The notes beneath the pieces are model-generated. The model searched no databases, was not told the DNA's origin, and worked only from the letters and a program-made list of their open reading frames with translations. From Shewanella surugensis (GTDB taxonomy: Bacteria; Pseudomonadota; Gammaproteobacteria; Enterobacterales; Shewanellaceae): DNA of 58,421 nt. Every line of letters starts with the position of its first letter. The first letter of the stretch is position 1. The position numbers were made by a program, and so were the translations under genes. Shown here one piece after another: positions 25,441-34,838 of this stretch. The stretch lies in contig NZ_JAKIKS010000021.1 in assembly GCF_023284005.1 (NCBI RefSeq), positions 1 through 58,421 of the forward strand, given 5' to 3'.

Positions 25441-25824
25441 CCCCTTGGAACCCTGTGCCGCCCCTAGCGGAACAAAACACTTCATAATTCACAAAACAAG
25501 AATAACTAGCGCCTTAGATTCATCATCCCTGATTCAACTAAGGCTATTTCGGCCTCCCTGCCTCAATCACATTATTCTTGATTGAATTATCTCAGCTGCT
25601 CCGATGGGGGACTCAAAGAAAAAGCCAGTGGATTGCTTCGATTTTATTACTTGGGTTGTTAGCGATGCCATGAGAGGGTTAGCCAATTATTTATCGTGGG
25701 CGCCTTACGCATTAATACCCACTAAAGTTGCATAACTAATACCTTGCAAATAAAAATGGTAGCACACATGATGCCAACTTATTTTCACTTTAAAACAGTT
25801 AATGACATTTAACAGGAGGTCCAA

Positions 25825-26736
25825 GTGTTGCCCAAACACCTTATTGGTTTTATTTTGGCATTATTAGCCGCGCTCTTAAATGCCACAGTGGGCATTATCA
25901 GTGTTAATTTATTTCAATCGGGTTTAAGCCCAGAGAGCATCGCATTCATTAAGTGTTTTATTGCATTAATGTTTGTGGGGAGCTTATTGATAATAACAGG
26001 GCAATATCGATTATTAATACCTTATTTCAAAGAAAAAGGGTTAGCACTCGCAAGCAGTGCTTTTTTTGGTTTATTTATACTTTATCATTTTGAAACAGCA
26101 GCATATGAAACAATTAATGTCCCCGTTGTTGTTTTTTGTCTTTTCGGGGCATCCACTATCACGACCTTTATTCTTGAAGCTATCATAGAAAAGCGCTTTT
26201 TACATTTAAACGAAATACTCTCAATGATGATGGCAATCTTTGGCCTATCGTTGATTTTCATTGAAGGGGGCTTGTTAGATGAAAACATGATAGGAATGGT
26301 CAATGCCATGTTATCCGGTATGGGTTACGGCACCTTTTTAGTCTTGTCAAAGCGATTTAACATTGGAACAGGTTTAGTCACCTTGTTTGGTCTACTTTTC
26401 TTTGGAGTCATCTATCTGTCTTTTCCTTTTCTTTCAGCAGGCAGTATTCATATCACACTGGAGAGCTTGTTTTACCTAGTGTTACTCGCTCTGTTGCCCA
26501 CAATATGTGGGTTCTGGGCAACAACAAAAGCATTAACCCTCATTAAAAGTCAGTCAGTACAATTAATCGAGTTAACAGAACCCCTTTTTGCCATATGTTT
26601 CAGCTTCATTTTTTTAGCCCAATTAAGCACAACTTTTGAAATATTAGGAGGAGGATGCATTATTTTATCGATTATATTACATGAATACCTACCACTAAAA
26701 AGTATCGATAAACCCGCCCCAATGACAGCTGAGTGA
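25825..26736 (+). CDS. EamA/DMT family transporter
   Basis: A 303-residue inner-membrane protein with ten hydrophobic segments in two five-helix halves, each an EamA domain (N half GFILALLAALLNATVGIISV, C half ending TFEILGGGCIILSIIL). Drug/metabolite transporters of this type export amino acids, metabolites or drugs; the substrate cannot be told. The start is a GTG at 25825 with AGGAGG five bases upstream. It is a single gene with a strong terminator at 26772-26802. Confidence 0.85.
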   Translation: MLPKHLIGFILALLAALLNATVGIISVNLFQSGLSPESIAFIKCFIALMFVGSLLIITGQYRLLIPYFKEKGLALASSAFFGLFILYHFETAAYETINVPVVVFCLFGASTITTFILEAIIEKRFLHLNEILSMMMAIFGLSLIFIEGGLLDENMIGMVNAMLSGMGYGTFLVLSKRFNIGTGLVTLFGLLFFGVIYLSFPFLSAGSIHITLESLFYLVLLALLPTICGFWATTKALTLIKSQSVQLIELTEPLFAICFSFIFLAQLSTTFEILGGGCIILSIILHEYLPLKSIDKPAPMTAE

Positions 26737-26771
26737 GAGCAAGCACCAGTGGCGATTAAGTGAGAATTAGC

Positions 26772-26802
26772 AGGTGAACTAGCAATAGTTCACCTTTTTT
26801 TT
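26772..26802 (+). terminator. Intrinsic terminator of the EamA gene
   Basis: Perfect 10-bp stem AGGTGAACTA/TAGTTCACCT, GCAA tetraloop, then eight Ts. Confidence 0.95.
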
Positions 26803-26880
26803 GTGCGTTACTGGTATTTAAAAGTTTAATCTACAATAATCTTGCCGTTTTTAATTAAACTATATATTCGTGAATTAATA

Positions 26881-29283
26881 CTATGTTTTATTTTTGATAA
26901 ATTTTTTATGCCACCAATCACCATAGCTTGGTAACCCTAAGTAAATTTGCTGAGTTGCATCAGCAAGCACATCAATATCCTTTAGCTCGTAACGGTATAT
27001 CTCTACGATCGATTTATGTTTGGAGGTAGCATTTTTCCATGCATCCTCAAGACTAAAATCATCAACTGAAAATAATTCAATTCCCGTTAGTACAATAACA
27101 ATAGCTTTTTGTTCTCTAGTCTTTCTATCAATCTCACGGCCCCACAAAGCTAATTTAGCTAATCGGGCCTTTTCAGATTTAGACAAATTTGTTTTTAATA
27201 ATGAAAACACTAAAACAGCACCTGGATGCCTCTGAGCAAGCTCTTTCATTGCTGAAATATCTTTAATGCCAATAGCCTCTTTTGCAAAGCTTTTGGCCTC
27301 ACCAAAGACTAATCTTGCTTGAGAGTGATTATCCAGTGGGGAAGTTTGCTGTAACCATAAAAGATAATCTGCTTCGATTTTTTTTCCATCTGAATACGTT
27401 AATTCTCGCCCTGCTGACCATGACATATTAGAAAATGAAGCTTCACCAATAACCTCAGAGAAAAACCTTATAGATAAGGAGGCTGAATAACCGCCTTTTG
27501 CATAATTTGGCAGGGCAAATGGTCCTATTAATCGGTATGCCCAAATCAGATGATTTTTAGTGTCTACTTTTGGAAAATCAAATAGCCTCATGCATAGGTC
27601 ACACTTTAGACTATGATCTAATTTTGGTAGTTCAAACCAACTAGGGTGACCGCATTCAGTGCATTTTATTTCTGCACCCAATTCAACAGCTCCATTATTT
27701 ACCAACTGATCAAAGCTTCTATTTTTCCATCTTTTGTTTTTTGTAGCGGCAATGATTTTATTTCTAAATGCCATCACATTGTCTGTTTTAGATGCTGGCT
27801 TCATAGCTATCTTATTTAACTCTTCAATCACTTTTTTGCTTGTTAAAGCTCTAACTCCCCAAAAACCACCCAAGGTATCAATTATTTGCTGAGTGGACCT
27901 GCCAGCGTCAGATTGAACTGTTGTTATATCTTTACTTTTAAGCCATGTTGAAATTGCATCACTACAAGTTTTTATTTCAACATACTCTGTATTTGATATA
28001 GCTCGAGGTAATAAAGTTAGCCCCTCACTTGTAGGGAGAGCAAAATCTCCTCCCATGTATGAACGAGGAAACTTTGGGTTACGAAAATCAATTGGAAATA
28101 CAGTATTGATTGAGCGGTCAATCCAGCTTCTTAATTTTATAACGTTTGCCCATTTACAATTACCACGATGGTTATTTACAAAGCTTGGTTTTAATGTATC
28201 TAATTTTACGGTGCTGTCATTGTCATCAAATGAGTATTCTGCGTCTCTCTCTTCAACCGTTAGCAGAGGACGTTGGTCCCTTGAGATCCCTTTGTATGCT
28301 TTTACATCAAAACGGGGATACCAATGTTGAATACAATTAGCCCCTTCTCTATCAACCTTAATGTGATTTTCAAAAATCGTATTAGCTTCTTCGTCTTCAA
28401 TCCCTCTAGAGAACATCGCTTGAGGACGTATCATCACACCATATCTGTTACCAGGTAATGGCCTGTAATTTTTAAGAATAAATTCTTTACAGTATGCACT
28501 AAGTTGGGATATCCATTGCTTAGGGATAGGAATGACTCGATTGGCATATACAGCACGTAAATTCCAATAATCTATTAAGTCATATGGTTTAGTTAAGTCG
28601 AAAACAAACAAGGTAGGTGACATGTGATTATTTGAATAGCGTTTAATGTATTTATTCGCCATCCGAATAGGTGAAGTAATGCCTTCACGATATATTTTGT
28701 CTAAATTTTCATCCTCTAATTTTATCGTATGAGCATCAAAGTTATCTTTAAAAACACGCTCATAATAGCTATATTCTTTTTGCTCTGGAAACTTGCCAAA
28801 AAGACAACTAACAAGCATATTTTGAACAGCTGATTTTCCTTCTACAATAGTAATGTTATGAGGTGTTCGTAATTGATATTTATATTCATTATCATATAAT
28901 TCGTTATATAAATCATACGTATCCAAGCCAAATCCATTCCAACTTTCATGACCTTCACCCACAAGTAATTCTTCTAGATTTATAACCCTTCGACTGTCAT
29001 AACCACTATTTCTAGCCAAGCCCTTTTCACATTCAACTAATATATCTGGCTCAAAGAAATCCAAGTAGCGATTTAACGCTTCGCTAGGTAATTCTCGCTT
29101 CAAGCTATCGTTAGACCACCATGTAGGGGTTCTTCCAAATACTGGAATGATAGGATTATATAACCCTCCCCATAAACATGTGTTTATCCTAAATATTTTT
29201 TCGATGTTTTTTTTGTCTGTGGGACGTACCAAAAACGCAAACCTAATTGGTCTTAATCTACTTTTTATATTTATGGTTTTCAT
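26881..29283 (-). CDS. Large protein with zinc ribbon and PD-(D/E)xK-like nuclease region
   Basis: An 800-residue cytoplasmic protein of no family I can name. The N-terminus has RFAFLVRPTD and LWGGLYNPIIPVFGR. Residues 541-564 form a zinc ribbon (CTEC and CDLC). After that, D639 (KKIEADYLLW) and GEAK at 661-664 (RLVFGEAKSF) give the D-(x)n-ExK arrangement of PD-(D/E)xK nucleases, followed by a helix with alternating charges. The architecture suggests a DNA- or RNA-cleaving protein with its own recognition part, as in restriction-like defence proteins; this is inference. The gene is clearly more AT-rich than the housekeeping genes and stands alone with a good ribosome site (AAGGG). No methylase or helicase lies next to it. 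Confidence 0.75.
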   Translation of the reverse strand: MKTINIKSRLRPIRFAFLVRPTDKKNIEKIFRINTCLWGGLYNPIIPVFGRTPTWWSNDSLKRELPSEALNRYLDFFEPDILVECEKGLARNSGYDSRRVINLEELLVGEGHESWNGFGLDTYDLYNELYDNEYKYQLRTPHNITIVEGKSAVQNMLVSCLFGKFPEQKEYSYYERVFKDNFDAHTIKLEDENLDKIYREGITSPIRMANKYIKRYSNNHMSPTLFVFDLTKPYDLIDYWNLRAVYANRVIPIPKQWISQLSAYCKEFILKNYRPLPGNRYGVMIRPQAMFSRGIEDEEANTIFENHIKVDREGANCIQHWYPRFDVKAYKGISRDQRPLLTVEERDAEYSFDDNDSTVKLDTLKPSFVNNHRGNCKWANVIKLRSWIDRSINTVFPIDFRNPKFPRSYMGGDFALPTSEGLTLLPRAISNTEYVEIKTCSDAISTWLKSKDITTVQSDAGRSTQQIIDTLGGFWGVRALTSKKVIEELNKIAMKPASKTDNVMAFRNKIIAATKNKRWKNRSFDQLVNNGAVELGAEIKCTECGHPSWFELPKLDHSLKCDLCMRLFDFPKVDTKNHLIWAYRLIGPFALPNYAKGGYSASLSIRFFSEVIGEASFSNMSWSAGRELTYSDGKKIEADYLLWLQQTSPLDNHSQARLVFGEAKSFAKEAIGIKDISAMKELAQRHPGAVLVFSLLKTNLSKSEKARLAKLALWGREIDRKTREQKAIVIVLTGIELFSVDDFSLEDAWKNATSKHKSIVEIYRYELKDIDVLADATQQIYLGLPSYGDWWHKKFIKNKT

Positions 29284-29656
29284 GCAGTCCCTTCTTGGAC
29301 TTAAATGAGGTACTTCACATTTAAGTTCAGTAAATTATCTTTATCCAGACACAATTAATCAATAACATACTCAGATTTTCACCCGTTATCAACCTAATGC
29401 AAACGCTCAGCCTTTATTTCTATTAATACGTGGAATACAAGGCTGGACTGTTTAACCTTCTCACTAGTATCCTCACCATCGTCAAACTAAAAATGGTGAT
29501 CGTAGCACCAACATCATGGGTACTGAACTGACTACAAAACAGAATGTAGGTAGCTATATAAAAAGTACATTAGTAAATACATAGCCAACCACTCATAATC
29601 AGCTGCCTACAATTCAACATGATTTTTTAGTTGAATTGTAGATACAGCTATATTTT
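29284..29656. other. Gene-free stretch
   Basis: 370 bases upstream of the 800-residue protein. It must hold that gene's promoter. No hairpin, repeat or small open frame of note. Confidence 0.5.
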
Positions 29657-29989
29657 TTAGTTTACTTTTTCATAATAGATATCTCTATCAAGCTTTTTCA
29701 GCTCTAAATATCCCAATAAAACACCTCCACCACCAAATATAATCATTAAACATTCTTCTATCGAACTGATAGCAGTCCCTCTAAAGAAGCTACCGATAAA
29801 AACAATAAGAAAAATACTCACAAATCCGCCAATAAAATATAACTTCATTCTCGTGACTATTTGCTGGACCGAGCTATTATTTAACCTAACTTGGCATTCA
29901 GGACAATTAAACTCGATCTGCTTATTAACTTTATCGAGTTTATTTAATTTCAAATAACCAAATTTGTGCAGACATAAAGGGCAGAACAT
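29657..29989 (-). CDS. Small zinc-ribbon membrane protein
   Basis: 110 residues. An N-terminal zinc ribbon with CPLC (residues 3-6) and CPEC (29-32) is followed by two hydrophobic segments (LYFIGGFVSIFLIVFIGSFF and CLMIIFGGGGVLLGYLEL) and a charged tail. No known family. It lies downstream of a lipoprotein gene (15-base gap) and is probably co-transcribed with it. Confidence 0.6.
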   Translation of the reverse strand: MFCPLCLHKFGYLKLNKLDKVNKQIEFNCPECQVRLNNSSVQQIVTRMKLYFIGGFVSIFLIVFIGSFFRGTAISSIEECLMIIFGGGGVLLGYLELKKLDRDIYYEKVN

Positions 29990-30004
29990 TATTACACCAA
30001 TTAG

Positions 30005-30526
30005 TTAAAGAGTGCGATTAAAAGCATCACATGATGCAACTTTAGCCACAGCCCTGACATGAGCCATAGTATATTTACTCTTCAAATCATTTAAACTCAA
30101 ATAGGGTGATACCACACTATACTGCGTTTCAGCTACAGCTTGGCCATTTGAATCAATGAGTTCAAGTTTTATACACCAATTTTCCTCAGATACTCTACCA
30201 AAATACGTCTTCCCTTTTTCTAATTCTATATTTTCAACGTTAAACTTAGCAGCCCACACTAAATTTGATTTAGAAGGATCATAAGGAACTTTAATCCTTA
30301 ATTTTGCTTGTTGTGGTTTCACATAATGTGCGGCTATATTGGGGGTAGTAAAAAACCCCACGTTTAAGGCTTCATCATTTACCTTTTCAAAAATAACCGC
30401 AAAATATTTGTCATTACTCCTAAACTTCTCATTCTGTAATTTAGCATAATCATCAACATTACTAGGTACAGCGACACAACCACTAAGGATCAAAAAAATA
30501 AAATTTATAATTAATAAACGAATCAC
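30005..30526 (-). CDS. Lipoprotein of unknown function
   Basis: A ~173-residue lipoprotein with lipobox LSGC after a short hydrophobic signal (LLIINFIFLILSGC), then a soluble beta-rich domain without recognised motifs. A GTG at 30526 with GGAG seven bases upstream is the likely start; the frame is open to 30565. It lies between the SUKH-family gene and the zinc-ribbon membrane protein, all on the minus strand. The cluster is AT-rich and looks accessory. Confidence 0.65.
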   Translation of the reverse strand: MIRLLIINFIFLILSGCVAVPSNVDDYAKLQNEKFRSNDKYFAVIFEKVNDEALNVGFFTTPNIAAHYVKPQQAKLRIKVPYDPSKSNLVWAAKFNVENIELEKGKTYFGRVSEENWCIKLELIDSNGQAVAETQYSVVSPYLSLNDLKSKYTMAHVRAVAKVASCDAFNRTL

Positions 30527-30601
30527 AACACACTCCATAAAAAATTTATAGCCAGCCACTAACAATCTTTTCCAAACGCTTATTTTTAACCGCTTGGTTG
30601 A

Positions 30602-31225
30602 CTAACATTCGAAGTATATCATTTTAAGTGCATCAATAAACTGCATTTTCTGAAAGTGAAACATGTGAGCATCACTGTCCCATACTGCATGTTCAAGGCA
30701 ATGAAACAGTAATTCAAAAAACTCTTCTAGCGAATCTGCAAAGACAAATTTCTCTTCTTCATCAGGGCCAAAGTTTATCACTTGTCCAAACGTACCTTGG
30801 CTATCTGGATCAAAATCGAGACCAATAAAATTGTCACAACCATCGGTTAATAATGGAACCCATTTAGCATTCGCCAACAAAAGTTTAACTTTGCCCGTTT
30901 CTCGAGAAGCACAAAAAGCATGCACCTCATCATCATACTCTTCTAAAAATGCTCTACCATCCTCTAAGGTCCTCAATACCTGACTTAATGACATGAAACT
31001 TAAACCAAACATATAACCAAGTGTTACAGACTGATTTTCGCCATCATTGGCAGAATAAAGTGTCAATAAATTAGCAGGCAACTCTTGCTTCACTTCTTGT
31101 TTAAACCATACTGTTAATTGAGCTAAATCCTGCTTAGATACAGCTCCATTTAATCCTGTCATTAATTGAGGATACATGACCTCAATTTTAGCTCTCAGCT
31201 CATCCCACGCTTTGCCTTGCTGCAT
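30602..31225 (-). CDS. SMI1/KNR4 (SUKH) family protein, possible immunity protein
   Basis: A 207-residue acidic cytoplasmic protein with the SMI1/KNR4 pattern: an initial helix, ELPANLLTLYSANDGE (the LP..l..fy..nnG motif), and a core ending FADSLEEFFELLFHCLE. In bacteria, SUKH proteins are frequent immunity proteins of polymorphic toxins, especially nuclease toxins. A candidate DUF4157 toxin gene starts 850 bases away on the opposite strand, so this may be its antidote, but the divergent arrangement is not the usual toxin-immunity order and the link is inference. Confidence 0.7.
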   Translation of the reverse strand: MQQGKAWDELRAKIEVMYPQLMTGLNGAVSKQDLAQLTVWFKQEVKQELPANLLTLYSANDGENQSVTLGYMFGLSFMSLSQVLRTLEDGRAFLEEYDDEVHAFCASRETGKVKLLLANAKWVPLLTDGCDNFIGLDFDPDSQGTFGQVINFGPDEEEKFVFADSLEEFFELLFHCLEHAVWDSDAHMFHFQKMQFIDALKMIYFEC

Positions 31226-31591
31226 AATACAACATCCACTACTTTATAATATAACTTTGATATCTGAAGATTAATAAGTATTGATGAATAGATGTAGCCG
31301 ACTTTAGTCACAAATTCAAAGTAATCATCTTAAAGCCAGCCATTAATAATCAATAACATACTAATGACTAACAGTCTTTTAAAAGAAGTGACTTAAGCAA
31401 AATTGATGAATTTTAAAGCACAAAACATCAACTCAGTAGATAAATAAAAAACTTAGGTCAAAGAAACCCACTGCTTTTGATTTTATTTTTTGCTTTTAGC
31501 TTTTAGCTTTTAACATCCCGTGTAGATGCAACTGTATGCCTTCGACTTCAAGGATGAAGTCGCAGAGCGCTCAGGGATGAGTTTACAGCGT

Positions 31592-31770
31592 GCTACAGAG
31601 GTATCTGCACAATAAGCCTGCGGCAAGCAATAAATATAATTGAACCAATCTAATCCAAACACACCTCATCAATACCAAATAAATCAAGGGAACACACAAA
31701 AAATGCCATCAAGCTTTCATTCAAAGCTTACGTATGTTGCTGGGAATCCACGACCTTAGCCCGCTGCAAG
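31592..31770 (+). repeat. Dispersed intergenic repeat (copy 2)
   Basis: TACAGAGGTATCTGCACAAT is followed by AAGCCTGCGGCA, AACCAAT and ATCAATACC blocks, and later GAATCCACGACCTTAGCC (31745-31762). All correspond in order to modules of the repeat at 25185-25440, read in opposite orientation. A third ATCCACGACC block lies at 31867-31876. Upstream, CGACTTC-AAGGAT-GAAGTCG forms a hairpin. The remainder of the 31226-32077 gap carries no gene. Confidence 0.6.
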
Positions 31771-32077
31771 CTAGAGGCAGGGACATCTAACAGGTCTTTA
31801 AGAGAGGGATATCCTTAGGACGAGCGGTCCTTCGAATCCCACTCTTTACTACAAGAAGGAATGGGATCCACGACCTACCATTAAGCGAAGCTTAATACAT
31901 AACAATGTCACCCGCCTTCATTCAAAGGCCAACCCATTTTGGGGCATAAACAGGTTCAACACTACCAGAGATAAGGCTCATTAATTACTGCCCTTGGGCT
32001 TTTCAAAAACAGCTGAAAATTTTGACTATATTTAGAACAGTTACATCACGCGATTCATGCGAATGACAAGGAATGTT

Positions 32078-33583
32078 ATGTCAAACGATGTCAATAAGTA
32101 CGTGAATAAGGATCCAAAGAGTCATTCCCTTAACAATAAAGTTTCCCCGAAAAGGAGCCCGTCTAACAATCAGTTTATTGATAATCGACCTGAAGCCGCG
32201 CTGCAAAGAAAGTACCAAGAAATGGCTAACAATAGTCCACAAGCTGCCCGCATGGCACAGTTACAATCCATGGCCGATAATCATGCGGCCAAGCAGGCTA
32301 TTCAAAAAGCTGACACTAATACTCACAATAATACTGGCCTACCCGATCACTTAAAAAGTGGCATGGAAAGTTTATCGGGCATCAATTTAAATCATGTCAA
32401 GGTGCATTATAACTCGGCTAAACCTGCGGCGGTGCAGGCTCATGCTTATGCCCAAGGTCATGACATTCATCTAAGCGCTGGCCAAGAAAAACATTTACCC
32501 CATGAACTCGGTCATGTTATCCAACAAGCCCAAGGGCGAGTCAATCCCACCACCACAATCGGCGGCTTAGCAATCAATGATAATGCAGAACTGGAAAAAG
32601 AGGCCGATGTACTAGGCGCTAAAGCGCTGCAGATGCAACCAAAAGAGAATAACAGTTGGCCGGTTGCTCAGAAGAAAAGTTATTCTGAACAAGGTAGTAT
32701 GTTTGTTGGTAACGGCTCTAAGGCTGTTACACAAAGAGAACTACTTCGTGATAGTTGTGTCTCTCAATTTCAATTAGCTTCGGTGGCCAGTGGCGCTGTT
32801 AATAGCTTTAATATATATCAACCCATGCAATTTATTGCAGAGACACTAGAACAGAAAATAATAAGAATTCTAGCCGCGCGTAAAATTGTAATCACCGCTG
32901 ATGAAGCGGTAGGATATGCGACCTTTCTGACTGAAGAGGATGAAAACACTGAAATTCAGGTAGTAGGACATAACAGAGCACTGAAATTAAATAAAGCTGG
33001 TATTGTTTCAAGTATTGTTCGCCGCCCACAATCAGATGCATCGAGGATGCGCGTATCTGCTGTTAGTGGTCCCATGCAAGAGGATGCATCCAGTATGGTA
33101 ACTGAAGGGCCGCGCCCTTTGACTGGAGAGAGAACTTCACAGGGTGCAACAATAAGTGCTGCAACGCTTTCCGATATTCCTTCGCGTTCCAGTCTTAGAA
33201 GCGTAATGGGAGGAAGTGCAGCCAAAATGAGTGGTATTGAGCACTCTGAATGGCTTCATATTGTAGCCCATTCTTTAGGTGGCCCAGATTCTCCGGTCAA
33301 TATCGTTGCTGGATCACATTCTCTTAATACAGCAATGATACCTTTTGAACGTTTTGTTAGAGCGAGTGCTCGTTCCGGCCATATGACTGATTACAGTGTA
33401 ACTTTTTATTCTGACACTGAGCAGAGTGTCATGTATGTACATCATGTTGAGATCAGAATTGTACTGCCGGAAAAATCAGGTATATGGACTTTACAAGTTA
33501 ACAGAGAATCTATGTCTGAATTTATCAATGGACAGGTTCTTGCTGATATTGAAGAATTTGTTGCAGCATTTGCAGCTAAGTGA
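32078..33583 (+). CDS. DUF4157 (eCIS-core) protein with nuclease-like C-terminus, probable polymorphic toxin
   Basis: A ~501-residue protein. Residues ~40-75 hold NRPEAALQRKYQEMANNSPQ, the usual prelude of DUF4157 proteins. The DUF4157/eCIS-core domain (~93-190) has GLPDHLKSGMESLSG, VKVHYNS and the zincin-like HELGH (149-153 counted from the upstream ATG) with ELEKEAD. A variable linker follows. The last ~110 residues start EWLHIVAHSLGGPDSPVNIV and ..NTAMIPFE.., resembling beta-beta-alpha metal (HNH/NucA-type) nuclease toxins. DUF4157 domains mark cargo of extracellular contractile injection systems and other toxins. The ATG at 32078 has AAGGA seven bases upstream; the frame begins at 32057. 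No immunity gene lies directly downstream, and no injection-system gene is in the window. Confidence 0.8.
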   Translation: MSNDVNKYVNKDPKSHSLNNKVSPKRSPSNNQFIDNRPEAALQRKYQEMANNSPQAARMAQLQSMADNHAAKQAIQKADTNTHNNTGLPDHLKSGMESLSGINLNHVKVHYNSAKPAAVQAHAYAQGHDIHLSAGQEKHLPHELGHVIQQAQGRVNPTTTIGGLAINDNAELEKEADVLGAKALQMQPKENNSWPVAQKKSYSEQGSMFVGNGSKAVTQRELLRDSCVSQFQLASVASGAVNSFNIYQPMQFIAETLEQKIIRILAARKIVITADEAVGYATFLTEEDENTEIQVVGHNRALKLNKAGIVSSIVRRPQSDASRMRVSAVSGPMQEDASSMVTEGPRPLTGERTSQGATISAATLSDIPSRSSLRSVMGGSAAKMSGIEHSEWLHIVAHSLGGPDSPVNIVAGSHSLNTAMIPFERFVRASARSGHMTDYSVTFYSDTEQSVMYVHHVEIRIVLPEKSGIWTLQVNRESMSEFINGQVLADIEEFVAAFAAK

Positions 33584-33786
33584 GTAGAGCATAAACAGGA
33601 CCAGTCACTTTATTCATAATAGCCCCCCCCTTTCTAGAGGTTATTAATCACCAGAGATTTCGTCATAGAAAACCTCTGTTCAAGCCCATAACAAAACCTA
33701 AAAATCATTAAAACGCTTCTTAGCCCAATTAATATCGTTAACCCCACTATCTATTACCAGAAGGAATGATAACTCTCGACCTTTTT

Positions 33787-33800
33787 TTGATTTACATCAA
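33787..33800. promoter_or_regulatory. FNR/EtrA-like box
   Basis: TTGAT-TTAC-ATCAA is a perfect match to the FNR half-site consensus. It lies between two converging gene ends, so no gene is an obvious target; it may be fortuitous. The surrounding gap 33584-34061 also has two related blocks (GCTAAGCGCCAACACC near 33848 and GCTAAGTGCCAACACA near 34018), each followed by a GAGTCCAAG/CAAGTCCAAG block. Confidence 0.3.
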
Positions 33801-34061
33801 AGTCCGCTGAAACAATAACACAGTTAACTGCAATCAATGATATTGAGCTAAGCGCCAACACCCTCTCTATTAATCAAGAAAGGTCGAGTCCAAGTAGCCA
33901 CTTTTTCTTAAGCTATTTTATCACTTATCTGAAATATTAATAGCGTTGCTGACGCAGACAATACAAGGCGGCACGTAAGCTGAGTCTCGGAGTTGACTAG
34001 TGTCAATGAGAAACGAAGCTAAGTGCCAACACAGTAGTGTCAAGTCCAAGCAGCTATAAAG

Positions 34062-34838
34062 CTAAATGTCGTAGTGCAGACCACACTCACGCTTAAGCCC
34101 ATTAAAACGAGTCTCTTCTTCAGTCATACCTAGCTCTAATGGCTTGCTTGAATGCGTATCCCCCACCGATACATAACCTTTTTCCCATAGTGGGTGGTAA
34201 GGCAATTCATGCTGCGTTAAATACGCATGCACATCCTTATTGCTCCACTCAACGATGGGTAACAGTTTATAACGGCCACCCGTGATCGCCAAAATAGGCA
34301 AAGCTTCACGGCTGCTAGACTGGCTATGACGCAGTCCGGCAAACCAAGTGCCAACTTGCAAATCCTGCATGGCTTGTTGCATCGGCTCGACTTTATTGAT
34401 CTTATTATAACGATCTAACCCGTCAATACCTTTCTCCCAGAGATTACCATAACGGGCTTGCTGCCAAGCGGCGCTGTAGGTGGCAGCGTAGGTTTTCAAG
34501 TTCAAGTCTAAGCGCTCGGTCATCTCATCAATAAACTGATAGGTCTCAGTAAATAAGTGTTGAGTGTCCGTCAAAATCACCGGAATATCGGCTTTTTGGC
34601 GACTGAGCAGATGCAGCATCACTGCAGACTGAATACCAAAACTGGACGATAACGCATGGGTATTAGGCAGTAAAGCCAATGCCCATGTCACGCGTTGCTC
34701 AGCGCTTAAATCGATTAAAAAAGCATTAATGCGCCCAAGCTCAGCTTGCTGCTCAACCTTTGGTGAGTCGAGTAAGGCCTTAAGCTCGTCTTGAGAAATC
34801 GGGCTATTGTTTATGCTCTTGTTTATGTACTCATCCAT
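34062..34838 (-). CDS. cysH: Phosphoadenylylsulfate (PAPS) reductase
   Basis: Reduces PAPS to sulfite with thioredoxin or glutaredoxin. The ~258-residue enzyme has the PP-loop-like [13 protein letters not shown] segment and the C-terminal catalytic KRECGLH with its single active Cys. It lacks the extra cysteine pairs of APS reductases, so it is the PAPS type. Last gene of cysJIH. The ATG at 34838 overlaps the cysI stop by eight bases and has AAGGG upstream; the frame is open to 34859. Coupled translation is likely. Confidence 0.92.
   Translation of the reverse strand: MDEYINKSINNSPISQDELKALLDSPKVEQQAELGRINAFLIDLSAEQRVTWALALLPNTHALSSSFGIQSAVMLHLLSRQKADIPVILTDTQHLFTETYQFIDEMTERLDLNLKTYAATYSAAWQQARYGNLWEKGIDGLDRYNKINKVEPMQQAMQDLQVGTWFAGLRHSQSSSREALPILAITGGRYKLLPIVEWSNKDVHAYLTQHELPYHPLWEKGYVSVGDTHSSKPLELGMTEEETRFNGLKRECGLHYDI

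Noticed and set aside
25217..25492. Open frame of 91 codons on the minus strand
   Set aside because: It coincides with the dispersed intergenic repeat and has no recognisable domain or convincing ribosome site.
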